Below, piece by piece: positions 1 through 11,121 of a DNA stretch of 64,000 nucleotides. The notes beneath the pieces are model-generated. The model made no database searches. It was not told the DNA's origin and saw only the letters and a program-made list of their open reading frames with translations. How positions within the stretch are numbered: position 1 is the stretch's first letter; each line of letters starts with the position of its first letter. The DNA is taken from the NCBI GenBank assembly GCA_907163375.1, contig CAJQUW010002137.1, positions 1 through 64,000 on the forward strand, written 5' to 3'. Position numbers and translations under genes: made by a program. Source of the DNA: Prostheceraeus crozeri (taxonomy: Eukaryota > Platyhelminthes > Polycladida > Euryleptidae).

Positions 1-1129
1 TACATTTCATTCTCTGAGATGTCGTGCAATTCGTAGAGTTAATGTAGCTTTTGCCGCAATGTTAACAAATAAACCTAAAAAAACATATTTTAAGAATGGG
101 AAAGACTTTCGCTTTTCGCTTTCGAAAAAATGAAAATAAATAGATTTCCCGCATCGTCATCAAATAAATCAATAGTGAGACGTTTGAATATTTTGTGGCT
201 GCAATCTATGACCTTTTGTATTTCTATTCCTTTATCCTTTACCATAATTTGCTCCTGTTGCAAAATTTTAAATTCAAAAGCCCGACAAGCTTGAGAAAAG
301 TGAAATAGATGCGATTTTTTTTAAATGTGTGGCGATTGATTTTCATGATTGACGGCTGATTTTCACATGGGCCTACATCAACCATATTTTTCCTATTTCT
401 TTATTGCTGGAAGCTGCAGTTTGCTGCACCTAATTATTTTTGCGTCTTAATTGCCGTGGCACTTTTGATAACCACACTGTAAGCTGTAGAGTGCGAAAGC
501 TGGCTGATTTCGACTACGAAACCAATGTACAAAACGAGAATAACAAAATGTGTGAAAGTACTATCGTTCGCGCTCATACACTAAGAAAGCGATTGGCTTT
601 CCTATTGGATGAAAAAGATACAAAAAGATTTTTGGTTTCGTAAGTATTTTTGGTATTTCACAGTTTACAGTACAGTTCACATTTTACAAAAAAAATTGCC
701 TTGTGGAAACATCAAAAATTTGATCTTTATTCAACCCTTTTATGCACATCGTTTGACAACATGTGATAAAACTTCGACTCACATTTTTGAGACGACGTAG
801 AAGATTTCTATGTAGAAGATTTCTGGTATGTTTGAAATGTATACAATTCAGGCCATAAATGTCCGTAATTATTGCTATTTATGATGCCAAGCTAATTGAA
901 TGTGCTAAGAAGTAACTTGCGAATACAAAAGAAAATTGATAACACTGATTTGTGGATGAATGAATTAGTGTTTATTGAGAACAAAGAATACAAAATCTCG
1001 CAACTCCAATGGTTATCGGGTAGGTGGACATACAAAAGAATAAACATTTAAAAACGGCAAGTGAAATTAATTTACATAAGATATCTATTCGTGATCGTTT
1101 TAGAAGAAAATCACTTTACTGGTAAATAA
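1..1129. other. no recognisable gene
   Basis: AT-rich sequence with only short reading frames (at most 67 codons), none with a motif I recognise. No inverted or direct repeat stands out. It may include the non-coding 3' side of the LINE fragment that begins just to the right, because that LINE reads leftwards. Confidence 0.5.
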
Positions 1130-2190
1130 TGCAAGTTTGAAGTTCAAAGATAACGCGATTCCTTGCATGAGTTCATGAAGGCCTGATTCATTAAATAAAG
1201 GTGCATACGAATTAAAGAATTAGTTCAATCTCCGAGTAGTATTGATGTGAGGCAGGATAATTCGTTGACTTCGATTGGATATCGATGGCAGGTGCTTATC
1301 CAGGATATGCTGAGCATCCGAAAGAGATTGCCGGAATAACCTCAATGCAAGCATCTTCCTCCGATCGGAAATGTCTAAAATTAACATCTGTCACCTGTCT
1401 TTACATCTGGTCCGTGAATCGTACGAAAAGGTCTTCTACAAAAAATCATTAACTTCCTATCAAGAGTTGCACCAGGTGACGCAGTCAATTGGTGGTGCAT
1501 TATCAATTACAGATCGTACAATTGAATTATACACAGGTACAAGTTGGTCATGATTAAGAACACTTTTTTTAAAAACTCGAAGGACATACAGACATCTGGA
1601 AGCATTTGAGACAATGTGATCAAACGTGACAATGTGTGTGTGTGTCTGGACCAAGTAAGCTCATCATTGAAAAAGAAACCCAAAATTTTCAAATTGGTCA
1701 CATTTTGGATGTTAGAAACTTTTGAAAATTTGACATGAATTGATTTTGATTTAATGCTGTTTAACCGCATATCATGTTTGCCGCACCATTCTTTAAAATG
1801 GATAATTTCAGTTGACACAATAGTCAGGTCGTCAACATCATACACAGGAATAATTAATGTGATATCGTCGGCATATTTTTTACTTTTACGCAATGATTCA
1901 ACGGCATGTAACTTGACAAATACAAGGCAAAAAGATACGGTGACAGTTTTATCCTTGTTGGACATTCAGCAGATGACTCTTGAATTGACCCAATTTGACT
2001 CGCTGTTGGCAGTTGATGAGATAATTAGTAAGCCAGTTAACAAAGCGATTACAATCTTTGATCCGCAATTTTAAAATGCAATCAAGAAGAAGATGATGAG
2101 CAATACAGTCGAATGCACGAATGTAGGTCGGTCTCATTAGTAAAGTGGTCAACACACTAGACACAACAATAGCAGAAGCAATCATACACT
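1130..2190 (-). mobile_element. LINE (non-LTR) reverse transcriptase fragment, decayed
   Basis: Read on the minus strand, three frames in succession give the order expected of a CR1/L2/Jockey-type LINE reverse transcriptase. At 1949-2185 there is an AFDCIAHHLLL palm region followed by WLTNYL..Q.VKLG..S, the stretch just before the usual VPQGS. At 1507-1965 there is YADDITL (the catalytic FADD/YADD box), then WCGKHDMRLN..KS and NLKILGFFFNDELTWS. A third frame at about 1196-1376, too short to be picked up as an ATG-started frame, gives DISDRRKMLALRLFRQS and SISNRSQRIILPHI, typical of the C-terminal tail of this class, ending RRLN-stop. The changes of frame near 1950 and near 1450-1520 show it is dead. 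Endonuclease and ORF1 are absent, so it is 5' truncated. The family is clear to me; the clade is not. Confidence 0.8.
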
Positions 2191-2924
2191 TGAAATATAC
2201 AATAAACAGGAAATACTAACTTCCACACTACAATCTCACATCACAATGAGACATTCATACAGTCAGCACATTTCTTAATATCACTCATTCTTCATATATC
2301 TTCACATGGCTTGCTTGCACCGTAACGCTGTTTATTGCAAGATGTGGACCACCGGAGGCGCTGGAAACCGAAGATCTCGTCTGCATTTTAACTTTCAATT
2401 ACATCGACGACCGAAAAACTGGGGAGCTTCAAGCTTTGTTTCCAAAAATTCGGTCATAAATTTCACCTGCTAGTGGGCCTGCCGATCAAATGAACCAGTT
2501 GACGAACTGTCGATGGAATGACTCAAATCCATGATATCTACGTGCGGGTGGAATGGCCCTGAAGTAAATTATAATCATCATGGCACAGAATGGAACTTCT
2601 CACGTTCGGTGCATACCAGGATACTCAAACCTTCGTAGACCTGTATGTCGGTGAAATTTTCAAATTACTAACTTTCTCCGCTAATAATATCTGCCTCTGA
2701 CACAGACAACGCGAGAAATTGTGCATATCACATGCTTAGTCAGACTGGTAATTCGTTCTGAGCCAATTCAAGTAGTGACAATCAAATATGCAAGGATGAT
2801 ATCTAACGAATGCAATGATTTCTAAATGGAAGCAATGACCATATCAAAAGGATTGTTGAAGTATGTCGCTATCTCTGTAGCTCATTTAGTGCATTAATTC
2901 TCTTTAGTTTGCACCCATCTGAAC
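2191..2924. other. no recognisable gene
   Basis: No coding signal. The stretch separates the LINE fragment from the left inverted arm of the Penelope-like element. I see no repeat boundary in it. Confidence 0.4.
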
Positions 2925-3500
2925 AATATTGAAATAGAAACAAATGTCATTTTTCATGGCCAGGCCGCTTCTCTTAGTGAATTTACATGTGGAATGAAAT
3001 TGCACCAGACATTTCGACAGAATGAGAACATGATCCTGACTCACGAAGGCACAGAGATATTGACAATGGCAGACAATGGCAGATGAATGCAACAATGAAA
3101 CACTTTACCAATCAAAATGAAGCAGAGCCAACCGGGACAGATCAAAAGATAGAAGTAAAAATAGATCCATAAATCACAATTAGTAGAAATCAGGAGAAAA
3201 AAGGCAGCAAGCTAATAAGAGAAAGTCAAAAAAGCCTCAAATTGAAGAGAAACTCTCTCTGTACACACAAAGGTGGCTTCAACACTTTTACACAGACACT
3301 TTCTAAAATTGGCAGTGAAAATTTAAACCGAGTGCGTTTTAAAATAGAAAAATTTAACGTCTCATCAGCGCTTGTCACAAGTAATCAAGTGCCTGGTAAC
3401 GGCGGATGACGGGGCATTCGTAGATCTCGGGTGCTTCTCTTTTTTCTCAGCTATTCGAGCTTCCAATTGTCTAACCGCTCTGCCGACATACCGGGCAGTC
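2925..3500 (-). repeat. left inverted arm of the Penelope-like element
   Basis: Reverse-complement partner of 4325-4752 plus 5468-5630. The part nearest the centre is antisense to the end of the GIY-YIG coding region, and the rest matches the 3' flank. The left arm lacks the 709-bp foldback insertion present in the right arm, so it records the sequence before that insertion. Confidence 0.75.
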
Positions 3501-3529
3501 TTCTTTCGGAATCCAATTGTCGCAAGCTA

Positions 3530-4487
3530 CTGGAAATTGTGTCATCTAACATAAAGTTCGCCTTTAAAGGTGAAATTTGTGTTCAAAAGGACGGCCTGGC
3601 AATGGGCAGCAGTATCAGTGTTTCTTTTTGTGTGAAATATTTATGGGTTTTCATGAAAGAAGGCTCAATTTTGAAGGTATCCAATTGTATCTCCGCTATG
3701 TTGATGACATGTACATGTATGTTGTAGGTGATAGTCGTGAAGATTTGGACTCATTCTTTGAGCAATGCAATGAGCTCCATCCAAATTTAGAATTCACCCG
3801 AGATGATGGAGACTATTTTTTAGATGTGGATATACACCTTGGAAGTGATGATCGATTACTGACATTTGCATATAGAAAGAATGCCGTCACTGGCTTATAC
3901 ACTCCCTATGATTCATTTTCCCCTCAGCGTTATAAAATAGAGTTAGTGAGAACCTTGTCTCTTCGTGCACATAGATCATGTTCACCAAGCTTGCTGGCTA
4001 AAGAATCACAATTGTTTCAAATGCTTTTTGTTTCGTAATGGACACCCTAAATGGTTTGTCAACAAACACATGCTTGATCCTAGAAAAGTTGCAATTGACG
4101 TTGCATCAGTACCAGAAAAGCCATTCTTTTTTCACTTGGCATACTATGACCTAGAAAGCGAACGCATAGTGCTTGAAGTTTGTGATATTATACGATGTCG
4201 GTTAGATTATCTTAATCCTTTTCCTACTTTTTCCTACTATTTTACCGCTTGGCACCCGTTGTCCTCAAGAATGTCATCCCACCTGCCGATTCTCATACAT
4301 TATGCTATTCGTTTCCTTGTCCGTGTGGAACACGGTATGTCGGCAGAACGGTTTGATACTTGAGAGCTCGAATAGCTGAGCACCTTCCAAAATGGCTCCG
4401 TCAAGGAAAAGATAAACGTCCGAGATCAACGAATGCCCCGTCATCCGCCGTTACCAGGCACTTGATTACTTGTGACAAGCGCTGATG
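3530..4487 (+). pseudogene. Penelope-like reverse transcriptase and GIY-YIG endonuclease, degenerate
   Basis: Consecutive frames give the C-terminal half of a Penelope-like polyprotein. NIKFAFKGEI..QKDGLAMGSS (about 3548-3620) corresponds to the motif-B region. LYLRYVDDMYMYV (about 3686-3724) is the catalytic YVDD box. ELHPNLEF..D..DYFLDVDIHL and FAYRKNAVTGLYTPYDSFS (about 3770-3920) match the conserved region after the palm. NGHPKWFV follows near 4038. At 4300-4487 a frame interrupted by one stop gives CPCGTRYVGRT, then ARIAEHLPKWL and VTRHLITC, the GIY-YIG endonuclease signature. At least two frame changes (near 3630 and near 4030) and an in-frame stop near 4352 make it non-functional. The 5' part, including reverse transcriptase motif A, is missing. 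Confidence 0.8.
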
Positions 4488-4752
4488 AGACGTTAAATTT
4501 TTCTATTTTAAAACGCACTCGGTTTAAATTTTCACTGCCAATTTTAGAAAGTGTCTGTGTAAAAGTGTTGAAGCCACCTTTGTGTGTACAGAGAGAGTTT
4601 CTCTTCAATTTGAGGCTTTTTTGACTTTCTCTTATTAACTTGCTGCCTTTTTTCTCCTGATTTCTACTAATTGTGATTTATGTATCTATTTTTACTTATA
4701 TCTTTTGATCTGTCCCGGTTGGCTCTGCTTCATTTTGATTGGTAAAGTGTTT

Positions 4753-5461
4753 AGTCCGGCAGCCAGACTTCTGCAGGGAACGAGACCGAAAGTGAGACTT
4801 TCGAAGAGTGAGCATGTCTGCCGAGTTCTAACTGACTCCTCTTCTTGTCAGACAAAATCAAAGAAAAACACATGTAAATCCAATGGGACGCAGATTGCAG
4901 TTTTTGGCTAAAATGAAATTTTGTATGCTTTCTCTAACTAAACGAAAAGTATTAAGCCCAGAGTCATAATTTTTGGCATGTAATGTCTTCAAGTCATTTC
5001 CTTTCATCTTCATGCACTCCTATCTATAAATCTAAACACATTTTGATTTGGCGAACCTCTTAATGTCGGCAAACGTAAACATTTTGAGCAACTTTATCCA
5101 CATTCAAACACATTCTCACATACATTGCCGATTAGAAGCTTGATAATATCACATGCACATCATAGGAAATGACCTGAAGACATTCCATGTCAAAAATTAT
5201 GACTGTAGCCTTAGTACTTTCGTTTTATCAGAGAAAGCACACAATTTCATCTTAGCCAACACCTCCAATCATTGTGTCTTTCTTTGATGTTGATTTTTTC
5301 TGCAATTACATGTGTTTTTCTTTGATCGTGCTGACATGAAGAGGAACTCACTAGAACTCGGCAGACGTGTCAATTCGAAGTAGGCACAGAGTGCTCATCA
5401 TTCCGTGAAAGTCTCACTTTCGGCCTCGTTCCCTGCAGAAACTCGTTCTCGCTGCCGGACT
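4753..5461. mobile_element. foldback/MITE element with long inverted repeats, nested in the Penelope-like arm
   Basis: Ends are AGTCCGGCAGC at the left and its complement GCTGCCGGACT at the right. The similarity continues inward for some 250-330 bp per side with small gaps (for example the CTGCAGGGAACGAG..CGAAAGTGAGAC block and the segments around 4860-4990 and 5200-5330). The undisturbed left arm of the host element shows what the site looked like before insertion. The duplicated target appears to be TGTTT (4748-4752 and 5463-5467), possibly 6 bp with one mismatch. There is no transposase, so it is non-autonomous. Superfamily not assigned. Confidence 0.75.
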
Positions 5462-5630
5462 ATGTTTCATTATTGCTGTCATCTCAGCTGCCATTGTCAA
5501 TATCTCTGTGCCTTCGCGAGTCAGGATCATGTTCACATTCTGTCGAAATGTCTGGTGCAATTTCATTCCGCATGTAAATTCAATATTTCGGCGGCGTGGC
5601 TATGAAAAATGGCATTTTTTATTTCATCAT

Positions 5631-7156
5631 TAATTCTCATTTCTCTCAGTCATGAATCTACCATCTGCCGTTTTGTTTCATCGCTTTGTGTTCAGTAACA
5701 CAGTCCAAATGCATCACACTCCTGCGTCAGATTCTCAATCAGGTGAAGAATATCATTTAATCGTCCGTGTGACAGAATTGCATCTTTTTCAAGGTTAATG
5801 ATGGTTGGAAAATGTCATTTTTCATTCAGATCGCATTTCTTTATCCTCCTTCTGTCATTTGACAAAATGCCACTTGTAATTTATAACTTTCTACTACCTA
5901 TCACATGTCGCCCATCTTTCCACACTGTCTGTCCAAAACATGTTTCACATCGCTTGATTTTCTTATTTCTGGAGCCTTGTGTCTCATTTCCCAATGTTTG
6001 TTTCAAATCTCATTCTGTTTTCATAAATTCATTTATTACATGAAGATAGCTGTGGATAATGGCTGAAATTAATGTGCACTAGCTTGCGGAGGGAAAATTT
6101 TCGCTGCATTTTTTTTGATTACCGGTCCAGGCTGTGTTAATTGTTACTGATGATGCGTTCAAGGAAATTCAATGATTGGGGAAGCATTTATAGTAGTTCT
6201 TTTCAAGAGAAGATATATTGTTGAATTTATTTATTTATTGAGACTGATAATGGGCTTTTGAATATTGTATATATCTTCAACATTTTCAGTAATTCTGCAT
6301 AATTTATTATACATAGTTATGACATAATTTTATATACATTGAAAAAATTTATATGCATTGAACTGCATTTCGATTTCACTAAAGAATTTTTGACTTATCG
6401 TCCAGCTTCCAAGCATTGTCGTCTGAACATCTCATTAGGAAGCTCTTAACTTACTCTACATTTATATTGCTTAATGCTGCTTTGTCGAATGTCTACGACA
6501 GGACATATGAAATTTAGCGATATACAACCATCAATTAACAGCTACTGTGTTGAACGGTTTCCTTCAACTGTTAATAGAAGCAGACAGTACATCATCAATG
6601 GAACTCCTATTTCTAAATCCTAGTGTCACATGACAGAGAGAGAGAGAGAGAGAGAGCAAAGCCATAAGCATAAGTATTGCAATTCGCTGCCATCATAACT
6701 GTGGCTCGTTGTTCACGCTGTGGTCTTGTGACATTTGATACATGTGTAAAAAAGGCTTATAGTCGGAAAAAAGTGATATATTAAGTATATTCTATACCAT
6801 TCATATTTTTGGGAAGGGACATTATTCGTAGATATCGTGATATGCATATAAAATATAATTACAGGTACATAATTTTCTACTGCTCATGATATCAAAGTTT
6901 TGAGCTCATATGCTAGATTTCAGTTTTCGAAGGTATTTGGCCTTGTACGGCAATATTCGACAAAACTGAAAGTGCTTCCATCTCACAAGCAATTTTCGAT
7001 ATTTCATGTAGGCCTACATGCATCTGCGAATCAAATGTTCACATTTCATACTAGCGAGAACCTTATATTGAAATTTGTACAAGCTCAACTGATGTTTTCA
7101 TTGCTTCACAGATTCAAATGAATTAAGCTGTTTATGCTTCGATCGGATTACAAATA
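5631..7156. other. no recognisable gene; one AG microsatellite
   Basis: Short frames only. A dinucleotide AG run lies at 6635-6656. A TAGGCCTA palindrome occurs near 7010. Confidence 0.45.
6635..6656. repeat. (AG)n microsatellite
   Basis: Uninterrupted run of 11 AG units. Confidence 0.95.
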
Positions 7157-7321
7157 TTGACAACAAAGGTCTGTCGCAGTTCATTGAATATCTAAGGAGA
7201 ATGACGACTAATAAGTCAATGCAAGACACCAACACCCTTGATTCCGCAAATCTTCTGATCCCCAATCTTCACTTTAGATATTCAATGAACCACGACAGAC
7301 CTTTGTTGTCAATCTACACTG
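7157..7321. repeat. inverted repeat sharing sequence with the SINE-like locus at 19 kb
   Basis: Arms of about 39 bp (7157-7195 and 7274-7312), each containing GACAACAAAGGTCTGTCG or its complement. The right side (about 7280-7321) is nearly the same as 18980-19030. The loop (7196-7273) contains AAGTCAATGCAAGACACC and ACCCTTGATTCC, which match an inverted piece of the SINE-like repeat. It is most likely the end structure of a composite repeat. Confidence 0.6.
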
Positions 7322-8060
7322 TGACGTAGTCTAAATAGAAAGATGTCCTCAGACTTGAACAATTTAAGCACAACAATTCCTTGGCAGCCGTAGACGCTGC
7401 GTTTCGCCGTACAAGGGCTCGTCAGACGGCTCGGAATGGCCCACGCTAGCTTAAAATATCTAGAATGGCTGAACAAGCTGAAGGACTGCACAACAGGCTG
7501 CTCTGCATTTATTTATCCTGGCTTTGTCGTGCGGCTGATAATCATAGAGATTGCAGAGGTGAACTCAATTACCAGGCGAACTGGCACTCTGTAATCTCTA
7601 CGCTCCCTTGGAAAGTAGATTAAATTTCATAAACAGCTAGTCACCAATTGGTTTATTAATAAGCAAGTCCCTCTCAGCATTTCATTCTTTTCATGAAGAA
7701 ACTTCAGGTGAGACGCTGAAAGCTGATTCTCGAAGAATATGTCATTTTTTAAATTTCATTTCAGTTTTCTGTGAATGTCTTTTGTGGGTCCCAAACTAGC
7801 ATAGCTATTCTGCATCACAACACATATTTTAGAGAGGGTTCGCGACTTCGCCCAAGGGACAAACACTGCCGATGAAATGACTGGCTTCGTGAACAGTATT
7901 GTAAGAGAATCAGTAACTCCATGAAAATTACGTCATAAGACTCATGGACAGCATGCCCTATTTTAGACTTAACTACACCATTTTTGAAACCCCGATATAA
8001 GCGCACTCGATATACTTCTTCTTCCATCTCTAATGGATCACGCATCTCTACAATAGGATA
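7322..8060. other. no recognisable gene
   Basis: Short frames only; the 87-codon minus-strand frame at 7815-8078 has no recognisable motif. Confidence 0.4.
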
Positions 8061-8681
8061 ATATGCTGTCGATATCACTCAGAGATGACTTCTGCCTTCA
8101 CTCGCATTCCTTTTGAACCGTCAGCATGGTCAAGTGGAGAAAGTGCGAGCTCGTCTCCACCGCGGACTTCAGTTCGATTCCTAAGTCAGGCGAGTGCGGT
8201 CGGGGAATCAAGGGTGTTAGTGTCATTTATTGACTTGATAGTTGTCATTCTCTTTCGATGTTCAGATTACAAATATTATATTTCTAAATATTTAATTAAA
8301 TTTGATTCATCTTTCCAACGGAGATGCGCTGTTTAGAATGTAAAGCCTTCGGTCTTTCTTCCTTAATAAGCCTTGCCTATAGAATAAACATCCTACTTTG
8401 TAATCTTTGCGATGTCATTTGCCCCAGAACCATAAAATCTCAGAGGTCTTGGGATTAGCTAAATCAATCCAGTTGTATTGAAATATCAGTCAAACTTTCT
8501 CGTGTTTGACTTCTCTATTGCTGAGAGGTCATGACTATTCTCTTGTGATTGTCAATCAGTTTTTTTGACATTGCCGGTGAATCTGAAATTCTTGAATGAA
8601 ATCAATCAAATAGGTGAGTAGGCGTTGCATCGGTTATTTAAAACTTGGAGCGGTTAGACAGTCTGATTGTGCTTCTTCGTC
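8061..8681 (+). mobile_element. tRNA-headed SINE-like repeat, copy 1
   Basis: About 620 bp that recur at 19045-19673, with a truncated inverted copy at 18760-18962. Near the 5' end is a tRNA-like stretch (about 8111-8190). It has an A-box-like segment (TGGTCAAGTGGAGAAAG here, GTGGCCTAGTGAAG in copy 2), a GCGAGCTCGTCTCCACCGCGG stem region and a B-box-like TTCGATTCC. RNA polymerase III promoters of this kind define tRNA-derived SINEs. The remaining ~480 bp are AT-rich and conserved between copies. No poly(A) or simple tail is obvious, so the SINE label is an inference; the tRNA-like head could also have been captured by a larger repeat. Confidence 0.55.
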
Positions 8682-11121
8682 TGAACTAGAAAGATAATAT
8701 TCTTCAAAAGGGTCGAGCCTTTCAAAAGAATATATATTTTCGTATTCACTGACTAAAAACCTTATCTAGCAAGACGCAGAAAATATGTCGAACAAGGACT
8801 CACGCGTCAACGATGCAGAGACATAATTTACAATTGTCTTTCCACAGGAGAAGACTCATTATTGCTTGTAGATAAAATGAATTTGAAACCGACAGAGACA
8901 AAAGGAATTCACTTCTTCTGAACTTAGGTCACGTATAACTTATAAATATGATTCTTCTCAACTCTATGAATCTCTTCATGCAAAAATAAGGACAGTCTTG
9001 AAGAATCTCATACTAATTGAATTCGAAATTAGAAATATAATTGTTTTTAGGTGGGACTTGCTCACAAGCGTCCCTGTCAAAGTCGAAAAGGAAGATTGCC
9101 TTCTAATCATGGAATGCTCTTCATTTCTAATGGGCATGCATTCATTTTCCTGTACAGTTAAAAACTGCATGACAGCAGATCTACAATCACAGCACACCGA
9201 AAATTCTTTAACTGGAGACGCACCTTAACCTACAGAAATTAACTATCAACACGTAAAGCTCATTATCACTAGAAGCCGACTTTCCGGCACGCACTTACAA
9301 GAACCTCAATTACCATTGTTAGAAATCGATATACGGCACCTGCATTTTTACGGGAAGCACATTTAACATAGCATTTAGCACTCATTTAGCACAGTCAACT
9401 TGCCGAAGACGCACTTGTAGGAATCTCGATTAATAAATAACACGTAACAGAACGGATAGATAGTTATTTAAACCTATTTGAAACTTACTGACTAAGTGAC
9501 AGCCATAAGCATGCTCAAATGAATTGAATTTACCATGGTCAGACGCCAATTTGCTGAACAATCTTGGTGTTGCTGAAGAAGTAGATGCTTGATGTAAGAG
9601 GTATCTATGTAACAGTGCGATTTTATGCTGGAATCATGTATTTTCATATAATTCAGTAAATGACTTAAATCGTATGCAACGGTTATCGCAAACTTAACGA
9701 TTGAAAAAGAGTTCGATTCCTTTGGTTCAGGTTAACTCTACGCAGGGTGTTTACTCCGAAGTTAACTCCTGAGTCGCCACTGCTTTAAGTACTCATTTAA
9801 GTGATATATTTAGCACACTAGAGTGAAGTGTGATATTCGTACACGCCAATGTCGATCTGCTACATCAACATCAAAATGTGACTAAGAATAGAGAATTTCG
9901 GTGGAGATATACAGAAACGTAAGAAATGTAGAAAAGTAAAGAAGAAAAATAGGCACTTATCAGGTGAATAATGATTGACTGTGGTTGATGATTTCCCTCG
10001 CCGTTTCTACTACAGTGCTGATCGCATTTAGCGCATTTCTGACACAGGAAGAGCAATGAGCAAGTTGGGTATGCACAGTGTAGTAAGAAAAGTGTAGGAG
10101 CTGATTTCATAAACTCATCAAATGAAAGATATTAATTAAAGCATGGATAGATAGAGCGGCTTTTTAGTTGCTGTTGGTAGGCATTTGATAGATTTACAGA
10201 AATTACTTTTGTTAACTTTATTTTCAAAACAGTGCGATGTCAACCGTTTGGGTTCAATAAGCAAATCCGTTCACGCCTTCTACAAGGCATGCATGGTAAT
10301 TTGAATAATTCACAGAAACGCTCCTATATCAGAATTGGAATTGCATCACTCTAAATCAACACCTCCTAAATCACACACTGAAGCGAGACACTATTCGTAA
10401 CTAATAAAAAAATCCTAAAGCAAAGCGTTTAGAGGGGGGCCGCACTATGTTGTCTTTCCTATTTACGTGTTCACATTCTATTTAGTTCAACAACCTCTAA
10501 ATTCTAGTGTGTGTCGCGCTTGGAGGCAGATTCTCTACTTTTTATGCCAGGTGACAGTTTACAGTGAGTAGTGTTTACTGAATTACTTTTATTGCTGGAA
10601 AGATCAATTAGTCAATTTAGACTACTTTCATCGTAACGATGTTCATTGTACCAAATTCTAGAATATTTTTCACCGAAAAATTGTCTCCGACATGAACGAC
10701 AGAATAACGGATTATAGGACATTAATTGCAAAAATATAAAAGCTCTAGGGAACTCAATTCTCTACGTACAACGCTGATCGGTGCAATTTGCCCAAGAGGA
10801 AAAGGATTACCTGATGATATATCGACTAATGATTTGCAGCCTCACGACTGGAAATTTTTGGCATGATGAATATTAAAGTCTTCTCGTCACGTATCTCTGC
10901 AGGCGTTCAAAGACTGTTAATCAAAATTCAGACGTCGGCTGTGGTGAGATATTACACTAAAAATATGTGTGGAGTTAATGTATCTGAATGTATGCAACGC
11001 AGCATACTACACGCTGTGCAGCCCGACGTTGGTAAAAATAGCAATATGGCCAACTGGCATAAAGCATGCTATTTGCCATGTATGCCATACAGTGTGCATG
11101 TAGCCAATAGCATGCTGAAAC
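8682..11121. other. no recognisable gene
   Basis: Only short frames on both strands (76-79 codons at 8998-9228 and 9871-10110) without motifs I recognise. I found no paired terminal repeats. Confidence 0.4.

Larger units (their letters stand above)
2925..5630 (+). mobile_element. Penelope-like element with inverted 3' flank (nested insertion inside)
   Basis: A degenerate reverse transcriptase and GIY-YIG region (3530-4487) is flanked by long inverted arms. The left arm (about 2925-3500) is an inverted copy of the end of the GIY-YIG region plus the 3' flank. The right arm is the element's own 3' end, about 4325-4752, continuing at 5468-5630 after an inserted 709-bp foldback element. Shared landmarks include the reverse complement of the segment around 3360-3420 at 4440-4500, and of 2960-3110 at 5464-5610. 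Penelope-like elements are known for partial tandem and inverted copies of this sort. Outer boundaries are approximate, because the arms fade near 2925 and 5630. Confidence 0.75.
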
